Assembly (NCBI GenBank): GCA_002293125.1
Contig: DBCR01000009.1
Span: forward strand, 1-16,757
Direction: 5' to 3'
Length of the DNA stretch: 16,757 bases
Source: Opitutia bacterium UBA953
Lineage (GTDB): Bacteria; Verrucomicrobiota; Verrucomicrobiia; Opitutales; UBA953
Below are positions 1 through 6,835 of this stretch, one piece after another (within the stretch, counting starts at the first letter, position 1; the number at the start of each line of letters is the position of its first letter). A model generated the notes under the pieces. That model saw only the letters and a program-made list of their open reading frames with translations, was not told the origin of the DNA and did no database searches. Both the position numbers and the translations under genes were made by a program.

Positions 1-1134
1 CATGAAGCCGTCGTCTGCCGCCACGACGAGCACGGCGACGTCCGTGACGGAGGCTCCGCGCTCGCGCATCTTGGCGAAGGCGGCGTGGCCAGGAGTGTCG
101 AGGAACGTGACGGTCTTACCCTTATACTCAGGCTTCTCGCCTTGATAAGAAACGGAGTAGGCGCCGATGTGCTGGGTGATGCCGCCCGCTTCGCCTGAGA
201 CGACGTTGGTCTTGCGGAAGAAGTCGAGGAGGGTGGTCTTGCCGTGGTCGACGTGGCCGAGCACGCAGACGACGGGCGGGCGCGAGGTCATGAGCGCCGG
301 ATCATCTTCGGAAGGCTTTTCGACCTTCTTGACGGGCTGGGCGCCTTCGCCGCGGTGGCGGATTTCCAAGGTGTAGCCGTGGCGTTCGGCGACCTTGCGG
401 GCGTCGGCTTCCTCGATGACGGAGGAAACGCTGACGACCTTGTTCAATTCCATCAGGTTACCGATGACCTGGAAGGGCTTCAGGTTGAGGGCGATCGCGA
501 AGTCGCGCACCACGATAGGCGGACGGACGGTGATGGCACCCCTGCTGCCGGGCGCGGCCTGGTTGCCGGTGGCGGCCGGACGATTGACGACGGGCGCGAT
601 GGGCGGGCGGACGACCGGCGGGACGTTGGTCGGGCGCGAGGGGATGGGCGGAGGGGTGCTGACGACGACGGGCGGCAGGTCGGCTTTGGCCGGAGTCGGG
701 GCGATCGACGGACGAGGGACGATCGGCGCGACGGGGGGGCGGGCAGCCGGAAGCGGCGTCGGTGCGATGGTCGGGCGCGGAGGCATGCTCACCGGAGGCG
801 GCGTACCGGGCTTGGCGACAGGCACGACGGGCTTGGCCGGCTCCGGAGCCTTGGGGGCTTCGACGACCAGTTCAGGCACAGGTTCGGCCTTCTTCGGGAG
901 CATGTCGGCGGCGAAGGTCAGGAAGTCTTCGCGGTAGATCTTACCGAAGTTGCTCGAAGCAGCAGGCTTCTTGCCGTCGGTGTAGACGTAGTCCTTGTAG
1001 TCGGGACGAGCCACCACGAACTGGTCGACCAGGGCGAGCAGCGCCTTGACCTCGACGCCGAGCTCCTTGGCCACGTCGCTGAAACGCTGAGTGGTCGCGG
1101 GCTTTTTGGCTTCGGTTTTCTTCTTCTCGGTCAT
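1..1134 (-). CDS. infB: Translation initiation factor IF-2 (3' part outside window)
   Basis: IF-2 is the GTPase that brings initiator fMet-tRNA to the 30S subunit and promotes subunit joining. The first 378 codons are present and the gene runs off the left edge. Residues 14-40 look like a first IF2_N module. Residues 81-200 are a Pro/Ala/Val-rich linker. Residues 201-258 are a second IF2_N-like module. The G domain then begins with P-loop GHVDHGKT at 293-300 and the G3 motif DTPGH at 346-350, and the end reaches VVAADDG. The ATG at 1134 follows nusA after 42 nt on the same strand, the classic nusA-infB order. No Shine-Dalgarno sequence is visible before it. Most of the G domain and the beta-barrel/tRNA-binding domains lie beyond the window. 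Identity is certain; only the exact start is open to small doubt. Confidence 0.96.
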   Translation of the reverse strand, partial: MTEKKKTEAKKPATTQRFSDVAKELGVEVKALLALVDQFVVARPDYKDYVYTDGKKPAASSNFGKIYREDFLTFAADMLPKKAEPVPELVVEAPKAPEPAKPVVPVAKPGTPPPVSMPPRPTIAPTPLPAARPPVAPIVPRPSIAPTPAKADLPPVVVSTPPPIPSRPTNVPPVVRPPIAPVVNRPAATGNQAAPGSRGAITVRPPIVVRDFAIALNLKPFQVIGNLMELNKVVSVSSVIEEADARKVAERHGYTLEIRHRGEGAQPVKKVEKPSEDDPALMTSRPPVVCVLGHVDHGKTTLLDFFRKTNVVSGEAGGITQHIGAYSVSYQGEKPEYKGKTVTFLDTPGHAAFAKMRERGASVTDVAVLVVAADDGFM

Positions 1135-1176
1135 GTGCGCTGGCGAAGGGTGGCGATAGGGTGGGGTGTGGAAGAA

Positions 1177-2424
1177 TTACGAACGACGGCCCTTGGCGTA
1201 GGCGGCGAGGACGGCTTCGACCTCTTCGGCCGGGATGCCGCTTTCCTTGAAGTCTTCCACCGTCGCGCCTTCGAGGGCTTCGACGCTGGAAATGCCGAGG
1301 CCGACGAACTTCGCGATGAGCTCGGCGGGGAGGCCGAGCTGCTCAGCGATGCGGACGGCGGCGTCGCCGGCCTTGGCTTCGAAGCTTTCGGCGGCGTGCG
1401 TGGCCTTCTGGATGTTGAGGCCCCAGCCCATGAGCTTGGAGGTCAGGCGTGCGTTGCGGCCCTTGCTGCCGATGGCGATGCGCATGTCGTCTTCGTCCAC
1501 TTCAAAATGGATGGAGCGGGTACGTTCGTCGATGCGGACGTTGCGCGGCTTGGCCGGTCGGATGGCTTCTTCGAGCAACTTGAGCGGCTCGGCATGGTAG
1601 CGAATGATGTCGATCTTCTCGCCGCCGAGTTCCTTGACGATGTTGCGGACGCGGGCGCCACGGGCGCCGACGCAGGCGCCGACGGGGTCGACCTTGGGGT
1701 CGCGGGAGTCGACGGCGATCTTGGTGCGGTAGCCCGGATCGCGGGCCATGGCGGCGATGGTGACGGTCTTATCGGCGATTTCGGCGACCTCGAGCTCGAG
1801 GAGGCGGCGCACGAACGCCGGGTTGGCGCGGGAGAGCACGAACTCGCGGCCGCGCTGCGGGTCTTCGCGGATCTCGAGGAGGAGGCAGCGGATGCGGTCA
1901 CCGGTGCGGAATTCGTCGCCGTGGCAGCGTTCCTTGTGGGTGAGGACGGCTTCGGCGGTGCCGAGTTCGATCACGACGTTGCCGCGCTCGGTACGACGGA
2001 CAGTACCGGTGACGATATCGCCGACCTTGTCCTTATACTCCTGGAAGACCTGGTCCTTCTCGATCTTGCGGAAGCGCTGGTTGAGCAGCTGCTGGGTGGT
2101 CTTGGCGGCGATACGGCCGAGATCCGCCACGTTGATTGGCTTGCGGACCTCCTGGCCCACCTTGACGTCGGCCTCGATAAGCGAGGCGGCGACCGGGTTG
2201 ATCTCCTGGAGGGGGTCCGACACGGAGTCGGTCACGCGGAGGACGACGAAGGCGTCGAGCTTGCCGGACACGGGGTCGGCGTTGATCTCCACGTTCTGTC
2301 CAGCCATGACCGATTTCTCGACGGAGGACTTGATGGCCTCCACGATCAGGGCGCAGGCCTCTTCTTTTTTGATGTTCTTCTCCTTTTCGAGATATTGGAG
2401 GAAGGGTTTGATATCGACGCTCAT
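1177..2424 (-). CDS. nusA: Transcription termination/antitermination factor NusA
   Basis: NusA binds RNA polymerase and nascent RNA, modulating pausing, intrinsic termination and antitermination. The 415-aa product has the N-terminal RNAP-binding domain (1-125), an S1 domain (about 133-200, GDIVTGTVRRTERGNVVIEL), KH1 (about 245-280, motif VGARGARVRNIVKELGGEKI) and KH2 (about 312-345, motif IGSKGRNARLTSKLMGW). A single helix-hairpin-helix-type C-terminal module follows (about 355-415), so it is shorter than the roughly 495-aa E. coli protein with its two acidic repeats. ATG 2424 is chosen because MSVDIKPFLQ matches the usual NusA N-terminus; the reading frame stays open upstream to 2490, but that stretch crosses a terminator hairpin and is not NusA-like. 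There is no rimP gene before it; the next gene upstream is divergent. No Shine-Dalgarno sequence is seen. Possible leader attenuation is described under the terminator entry. Confidence 0.96.
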   Translation of the reverse strand: MSVDIKPFLQYLEKEKNIKKEEACALIVEAIKSSVEKSVMAGQNVEINADPVSGKLDAFVVLRVTDSVSDPLQEINPVAASLIEADVKVGQEVRKPINVADLGRIAAKTTQQLLNQRFRKIEKDQVFQEYKDKVGDIVTGTVRRTERGNVVIELGTAEAVLTHKERCHGDEFRTGDRIRCLLLEIREDPQRGREFVLSRANPAFVRRLLELEVAEIADKTVTIAAMARDPGYRTKIAVDSRDPKVDPVGACVGARGARVRNIVKELGGEKIDIIRYHAEPLKLLEEAIRPAKPRNVRIDERTRSIHFEVDEDDMRIAIGSKGRNARLTSKLMGWGLNIQKATHAAESFEAKAGDAAVRIAEQLGLPAELIAKFVGLGISSVEALEGATVEDFKESGIPAEEVEAVLAAYAKGRRS

Positions 2425-2463
2425 GGTGATGGGTACGGGTTTTCGGTGAAATGATTTGGGGAC

Positions 2464-2490
2464 AAAAAAAGCGGGTCCGGCAGGACCCAC
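2464..2490 (-). terminator. Rho-independent terminator in the presumed nusA leader
   Basis: Read on the minus strand, GGGTCC-TGCC-GGACCC makes a perfect 6-bp stem with a 4-nt loop. It extends to 8 bp with a T-G and a G-C pair, and is followed at once by seven T residues. There is no T-run on the plus-strand side, so it acts on minus-strand transcripts only. The only gene it could face is nusA, whose ATG lies 40 nt downstream. No minus-strand gene lies upstream to be terminated, because ettA is divergent. A leader attenuator is therefore the natural reading. A second small hairpin just upstream on the transcript (CACCT/AGGTG, loop TTACCG) overlaps the outer base pairs of the stem. Confidence 0.75.
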
Positions 2491-2509
2491 CTCGGTAAAG
2501 GTGAACTGA

Positions 2510-2554
2510 CGCTTACCTTGGGCACCCCCGAGGGGATGTCAAGTGCGGTAAGCC
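2510..2554. repeat. Inverted repeat GCTTACC...GGTAAGC in the nusA/ettA divergent region
   Basis: GCTTACC at 2511-2517 and GGTAAGC at 2547-2553 form perfect 7-bp inverted arms 29 nt apart, enclosing the candidate nusA -35 box. Just to the left GGTAA recurs at 2494-2498. The same octamer GGTAAGCC is found at 2547-2554 and again before mfd at 10080-10087. It may be a protein-binding site or part of alternative leader folds; nothing in the window decides which. Confidence 0.4.
2514..2542 (-). promoter_or_regulatory. Candidate promoter of nusA-infB
   Basis: The minus strand carries a perfect -35 hexamer TTGACA (2542-2537). Seventeen nt later the -10 position holds AAGGTA, which is a poor match. 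If used, transcription would start near 2507, giving a leader of about 80 nt that contains the terminator at 2464-2490. The -35 is preceded by TTACCGC, a string also found before the rpmB -35 candidate. The call rests on the -35 hexamer and position alone. Confidence 0.35.
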
Positions 2555-2602
2555 GGCCTGGCCGGAGGGTTCCGCTTGCCCCCCGGGGGTCTTCACGGAA
2601 CC
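2553..2602. repeat. Palindrome and hairpin just upstream of ettA
   Basis: Two perfect symmetric elements stand side by side. The palindrome CCGGCC-T-GGCCGG occupies 2553-2565. It is followed by inverted arms GGTTCCG (2568-2574) and CGGAACC (2596-2602), which enclose CCCCCGGGGG (2580-2589). The second arm ends 7 nt before the ettA ATG and is followed by TTT. As RNA this would fold strongly beside the start codon. If transcription starts at the ATG, as the TTG box at 2576 hints, it is instead a DNA-level feature. Symmetry is certain; the role is unknown. Confidence 0.55.
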
Positions 2603-2609
2603 TTTCCCC

Positions 2610-4286
2610 ATGGCCGACGAAAAAGTAATCTTCACGATGACGGGGGTCACGAAGTACTTCGAAAAGAAACCCGTTTTCCGCGATATTTCCCTGTCCTACT
2701 ACTATGGGGCCAAGATCGGTGTCCTGGGCCTCAACGGCTCCGGCAAATCCACGCTGCTCAAGATAATGGCGGGAGAGGATAAGGAATTCGACGGCGCGAT
2801 CAGCCAGGTGCCTGGCTACACGCTGGGCTACCTCGCCCAAGAGCCCCGGCTCGACGAACACCTCACGGTCCATGAATGCGTGATGCAAGCGGCCGGACCG
2901 ATGAAGGCGCTCCTCGAGGAATATGACGAGACGTTCGTGAAGGTCTCGGAGACCGACGACGCCAAGGAGCAGGAGAAGATCCTGGCCCGCCAAGGCGAGA
3001 TCCAGACGATCCTCGACACGCGCGGCGGCTGGGACCTCGACGCCCGCATCGAGATGGCGATGGAAGCCCTGCGCTGCCCGCCTGGCGAGGCGGTGGTCTC
3101 CGCGCTGTCCGGCGGCGAAAAACGCCGCGTGGCGCTCTGCCGCCTGCTGCTCATGGAGCCTGACATCCTCCTGCTCGACGAACCAACCAACCACCTCGAC
3201 GCCGACACGGTCGCCTGGCTCGAGCGCCACCTACAGACTTATAAAGGCACGGTCATCGCGATCACGCACGACCGCTATTTTCTCGATAACGTCGCAGGCT
3301 GGATCCTCGAGCTCGACCGCGGCCGCGGCATCCCGTGGAAGGGCAACTACTCCTCTTGGCTCCAGCAGAAGCAGCAGCGTCTCGAGATGGAGGAGAAGCA
3401 GTCCGCCGCCCGTTCGCGCTCGATGGAACGCGAACGCGAGTGGGCTGGCGCTTCGCCCAAGGCGCGCGTGGCCAAGAACAAGGCCCGTCTCCGCGCCTAC
3501 GAACAGATGCTCACGCAGGATCAGAACCTTCAGGAGAAGACGGCCGAGATCTGGATTCCGCCCGGCCCCCGTCTCGGCGGCGCGGTCATCGAGGCCCGCG
3601 GCCTATCCAAAGGCTACGGAGACCGTATCCTGATGGACGACGTCAATTTCACGCTGCCCGCCGGCGGTATCGTCGGCGTGGTCGGCCCCAACGGTGCGGG
3701 CAAGACGACCTTGTTCCGCATGATCACCGGGGCGGAGAAGCCCGACAAGGGTACGCTCACCGTCGGCGAATCGGTCAAACTCGCCTACGTCGACCAGTCG
3801 CGTGATTCGCTCCCCGCGGATGCGCCGCTCTGGTCGGCGATCTCCGATGGCCAGGACATGGTCCACCTTGGTAAAGTCATGGTGCCGGCCCGAGCCTACG
3901 CGGCTCGCTTCGGCTTCACGGGCGACGTCCAGCAACGCAAAGTTGGCGTGATGTCCGGCGGCGAACGAAATCGCATCCACCTCGCCCGCCTCATCAAGGC
4001 TGGCGCCAACGTGCTCCTGCTCGACGAGCCGACCAACGACCTGGACGTGAATACGATCCGCGCGCTGGAGGACGCCCTCGAGGGTTTTGCCGGTTGCGCG
4101 GTGATCGTGACGCACGACCGCTGGTTCCTCGACCGCGTGGCCACGCACATTCTCGCCTTCGAAGACGACAGCACGGTGGTGTGGCACGAAGGTAACTACG
4201 GTGACTACCTCGAAGACCGGCGGAAACGCCTCGGTCTTGAGTCGGATACGCCGCGTCGTCCGAAGTACCGCCGGCTTACGCGCTGA
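2610..4286 (+). CDS. ettA: Energy-dependent translational throttle protein EttA (ABC-F ATPase)
   Basis: EttA is a soluble ABC-F ATPase that binds the ribosomal E site and gates entry into elongation according to ATP/ADP ratio; it has no membrane partner. The 558-aa length fits EttA (about 555). The first nucleotide-binding domain has Walker A GLNGSGKST (40-48), signature LSGGEKRR, Walker B LLLDEPTNHLD and switch ITHDRYFLDNVAGWILELDR. The arm insertion lies at about 95-140 and the linker (P-tether) at about 250-310. The second domain has Walker A GPNGAGKTT (359-367), signature MSGGERNR, Walker B LLLDEPTNDLD and switch VTHDRWFLDR. The strings EGNYSSWL and PPGPRLG are typical of EttA rather than Uup or antibiotic-resistance ABC-F proteins. 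No Shine-Dalgarno sequence precedes the ATG. Its last 11 nt overlap the convergent malQ 3' end, with no terminator visible between them. Confidence 0.95.
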   Translation: MADEKVIFTMTGVTKYFEKKPVFRDISLSYYYGAKIGVLGLNGSGKSTLLKIMAGEDKEFDGAISQVPGYTLGYLAQEPRLDEHLTVHECVMQAAGPMKALLEEYDETFVKVSETDDAKEQEKILARQGEIQTILDTRGGWDLDARIEMAMEALRCPPGEAVVSALSGGEKRRVALCRLLLMEPDILLLDEPTNHLDADTVAWLERHLQTYKGTVIAITHDRYFLDNVAGWILELDRGRGIPWKGNYSSWLQQKQQRLEMEEKQSAARSRSMEREREWAGASPKARVAKNKARLRAYEQMLTQDQNLQEKTAEIWIPPGPRLGGAVIEARGLSKGYGDRILMDDVNFTLPAGGIVGVVGPNGAGKTTLFRMITGAEKPDKGTLTVGESVKLAYVDQSRDSLPADAPLWSAISDGQDMVHLGKVMVPARAYAARFGFTGDVQQRKVGVMSGGERNRIHLARLIKAGANVLLLDEPTNDLDVNTIRALEDALEGFAGCAVIVTHDRWFLDRVATHILAFEDDSTVVWHEGNYGDYLEDRRKRLGLESDTPRRPKYRRLTR

Positions 4287-5784
4287 GCCGCCGCGTAGCC
4301 TCCAGCCGCTGCTTCCACGCGCCGGCCGCCGCTGCGAGCGTCGTGAGCTGCAGGTCGCTCATGCGCCAGGCCCAATTGCCCTGAGGATTGCCGGGCGTAT
4401 TGAAACGGGCTTCGGCTCCCAGCCCGAGCAGATCCTGGACGGGGATGAACGCGGCGATGCCCGGCGAAGCCAGCGCGGCCTCGGCGAGCGCGATATGCGG
4501 GGCGTCCATCGCGCCGAAGACCGCTTCGACGCGCGTGCGTTCCTCGGCGGAGGCCTGTGCGTACCAGCCGACGACTGTATCGTTATCGTGCGTGCCGGTG
4601 TAGACGATGCGATCGGTGGTGATGTTCGTCGGGAAGTGGGGATTGCCTTCGGGTGGCCCGCCGAAGCCGAACTGCAACACCGACATGCCGGGCAGGCCGG
4701 ACGCCTGGCGGAGCACGTCGACGCCGGGCGAAAGCAGGCCGAGATCTTCGGCGACGAGCGGGAGCCCGGCCAGCGCACCGGTGAAGGCGAGCCCTGGGCC
4801 ATCGAACCATCGGCCTTGGCGGGCGTTGGGCGCCCCGGCGGGCACGCTCCAGAAATCATGGATACCGCGGAAGTGGTCGATGCGGATCGCATCGAAGAGT
4901 CCGAGGTCGTGATGCACGCGCGACTTCCACCAGGCGAAGCCGTCGGCGGCGTGCCGCTCCCAGGCGTAGAGCGGATTGCCCCATAGCTGTCCGTCCGCGG
5001 CGAAGTAGTCGGGCGGCACGCCGGCGACGGCGAGCGGGCGCCCGGCTCGGTCGAGCTGGAAAAGCTCGGGACGCGTCTTGGCATCGCAGCCGTCGGCTGC
5101 GACGTAGATGGGTTCGTCGCCGAAGAGCCGGACGCCTTTACGGTGAGCGTACTCGCGAAGCGACTGCCACTGTTCGGCGAAAAGGAACTGGAGGACCTCG
5201 GCTTCCGCGACCAAGCCTTCGGGGGCCTCGTCGACTGTCCATTTATCCGGCGCGGTGAAGCCATTCGCTTCGCGCAAGGCGGAGAATCGACACCAGGCAT
5301 CCAGCCAGCCGGCGTGCTTTACACGGAAGCGGCCGAAGGCGGCGTTCTGCTTCAGGATTGCGGCGCCGCGGCGGGCGGCGAGCTGGAGCGCCGGGCGCAG
5401 GCGGTTCCAGAGACGACCGTAGTCGGTCCGCCCATCGCTGCCGCGCCGGAGTGAGGCGATTTCCTCGGCCGTGAGCAGTTTACGCTCACCGAGGTCTGTA
5501 AGGTCGAGGAGGTAGGGGTTGCCGGCGAAGACGGAGAGCGCTTGGTAGGGCGAGTCGCCATAGCCGGTGGGACCGAGTGGGCAGACCTGCCACCACGAGA
5601 AACCGGCGGTGGCGATGATGTCGACGAAGCGACGGGCTTCGGCCCCGAGCGAACCTACGGGACCGTCTCCCGGTAAGGCCGTTGGATGAAGCAGCACGCC
5701 GGCGCACCGGTGTGGGAACGCGTGGCAGGAAAAAACTTTAGCTATTTTTCTTTCGGCCGCTGGGGCGCCTTGAGAGGCGCTCAT
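4276..5784 (-). CDS. malQ: 4-alpha-glucanotransferase (amylomaltase)
   Basis: MalQ (GH77) transfers alpha-1,4-glucan segments between oligosaccharides and glucose, in the cytoplasmic maltose/glycogen pathway. The 502 aa match the family's compact form. The N-terminal motif GVLLHPTALPG, then WWQVCPLGPTGYGDSPYQ, is diagnostic. The catalytic set is visible: nucleophile D303 in RIDHFRG, acid/base E346 in VAEDLG, and D400 in THDND. The C-terminal GNPQGNWAWRM is also typical. ATG 5784 lies 1 nt after the isomerase stop, so it is the last gene of the Sel1-mfd operon. The first 28 residues before GVLLHP are longer than usual and hold no other Met, so the start is well fixed. The pairing with mfd and a periplasmic isomerase has no obvious functional reason. 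Confidence 0.95.
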   Translation of the reverse strand: MSASQGAPAAERKIAKVFSCHAFPHRCAGVLLHPTALPGDGPVGSLGAEARRFVDIIATAGFSWWQVCPLGPTGYGDSPYQALSVFAGNPYLLDLTDLGERKLLTAEEIASLRRGSDGRTDYGRLWNRLRPALQLAARRGAAILKQNAAFGRFRVKHAGWLDAWCRFSALREANGFTAPDKWTVDEAPEGLVAEAEVLQFLFAEQWQSLREYAHRKGVRLFGDEPIYVAADGCDAKTRPELFQLDRAGRPLAVAGVPPDYFAADGQLWGNPLYAWERHAADGFAWWKSRVHHDLGLFDAIRIDHFRGIHDFWSVPAGAPNARQGRWFDGPGLAFTGALAGLPLVAEDLGLLSPGVDVLRQASGLPGMSVLQFGFGGPPEGNPHFPTNITTDRIVYTGTHDNDTVVGWYAQASAEERTRVEAVFGAMDAPHIALAEAALASPGIAAFIPVQDLLGLGAEARFNTPGNPQGNWAWRMSDLQLTTLAAAAGAWKQRLEATRRLSA

Positions 5785-5785
5785 C

Positions 5786-6835
5786 TCATTGGGGCTGGGC
5801 TTCGACGTAGTGCTTCGCGCGGAGGTCTTCGAGCCAGCGCTTGACGGCGATGTTCATGTTGATCTGCCGGACCTTGTTTTCGATCGCCACCATCACTTCC
5901 GGGTCATTCACGTCGCTGAAGCCCTTGGGGCGGGTCGCCTCCTGGCTGACGATGACGTAGATGGGGGTGGATCCGACGTCGAACTTCAAGGGATCGGAAA
6001 CCTCGCCGACCTTCATTGCCCTGAGCTTGGCCGTGACGATCTCGTTGAGGTCTTCGAGGTCACGCCAGCCGGCGTCGCCGCCTTTGCTGGCGTAATCGTC
6101 GGTGCTCACGCGCATGGCGACGTCGGCGAATGTGGGCGTGCCGGTGATGGGCTTGCCGGTGACCTTGAAGCGTTCGAGCGTGGCGGCGATCTTCTCGGGG
6201 TGGCGGAGCGCGTCAGCGAAAGCGGCGGCCCGGGCGGCGGCCTCCTCGGGTTTCTCGGCGGCCCCCTGGGTGATCGTGATTTGTCTTAGCTTGGCCTGTT
6301 CCTTCCGGACGAAGTCAGCCTTGTTCTTCTCGTAGTACTCCAGGATTTTTCCGGGGTTCACGTCCCAGGCGTCCCGGCGGATCTGGTTGACCATGTAATC
6401 GAAGATGATGTTCTCTTCGATGCGCTTGCGGTGGGCGAGCGGCGTCGTGCCGGCGGCACGGAGCGAGGCCACGAATCGATTGCGGTCGCCATTGAAGTCG
6501 CGACGGATGGTCTCCTCGATGTTTGTGTCGATGTAGGAAGCGGGCAGCCCTGAAGTGCTGGCTCGGAATTCAGCGATGACGAGCAGGCGGTCGGCGATGG
6601 AGTTGAGCACCTCCTCCTCGGCGTTGAGGATGGCCTTTTTGAGCTCGGCGTCATTCTTAGCGCCGGCGCGAAGCTGGCTCATGTTAGGGTCTATTTGGCG
6701 GCGGATATCGGAAAGGGTGATGCCGGTGCCGTCGGCGGTCGCGACGATACGGTCGTTTTGCAACTCCGGCCCTCGTTGGGCGGATGTGGCGGCCGTGGTC
6801 AGGACGAGCAGGCTGGAGAATAGGATGGATTTCAT
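5786..6835 (-). CDS. Secreted SurA/PpiC-type peptidyl-prolyl cis-trans isomerase
   Basis: This is likely a periplasmic parvulin-type foldase/chaperone for exported or outer-membrane proteins. The 349-aa protein opens with a signal peptide (MKSILFSSLLVLTTAATSAQ, 1-20). A SurA_N-like helical chaperone part follows (about 25-170), ending in the family hallmark YYEKNKADFVRKEQAKLRQI (167-186). A parvulin-like domain (about 180-300) includes SKGGDAGW (250-257) and a C-terminal helix follows. ATG 6835 overlaps the mfd stop in an ATGA, which sets the start and shows translational coupling; a longer open frame upstream lies wholly inside mfd and lacks the signal peptide at its front. The parvulin core is divergent: the hydrophobic/His active-site residues are hard to assign, so it may act as a chaperone more than an isomerase. 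Confidence 0.85.
   Translation of the reverse strand: MKSILFSSLLVLTTAATSAQRGPELQNDRIVATADGTGITLSDIRRQIDPNMSQLRAGAKNDAELKKAILNAEEEVLNSIADRLLVIAEFRASTSGLPASYIDTNIEETIRRDFNGDRNRFVASLRAAGTTPLAHRKRIEENIIFDYMVNQIRRDAWDVNPGKILEYYEKNKADFVRKEQAKLRQITITQGAAEKPEEAAARAAAFADALRHPEKIAATLERFKVTGKPITGTPTFADVAMRVSTDDYASKGGDAGWRDLEDLNEIVTAKLRAMKVGEVSDPLKFDVGSTPIYVIVSQEATRPKGFSDVNDPEVMVAIENKVRQINMNIAVKRWLEDLRAKHYVEAQPQ

Noticed and set aside
244..2454. A 736-codon open frame on plus, antisense to infB and nusA
   Set aside because: Its protein is a low-complexity Asp/Gly/Arg/Val mix typical of the opposite strand of GC-rich coding DNA, while the minus strand encodes clear IF-2 and NusA.
2425..2490. Extension of NusA by 22 residues to the upstream start at 2490
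   Set aside because: The extra residues are encoded by the terminator hairpin and T-run, and do not resemble NusA; ATG 2424 gives the family N-terminus.
2421..3230. A 269-codon open frame on minus inside ettA and into the nusA leader
   Set aside because: It is antisense to the first ATPase domain of EttA; composition is that of a shadow frame.
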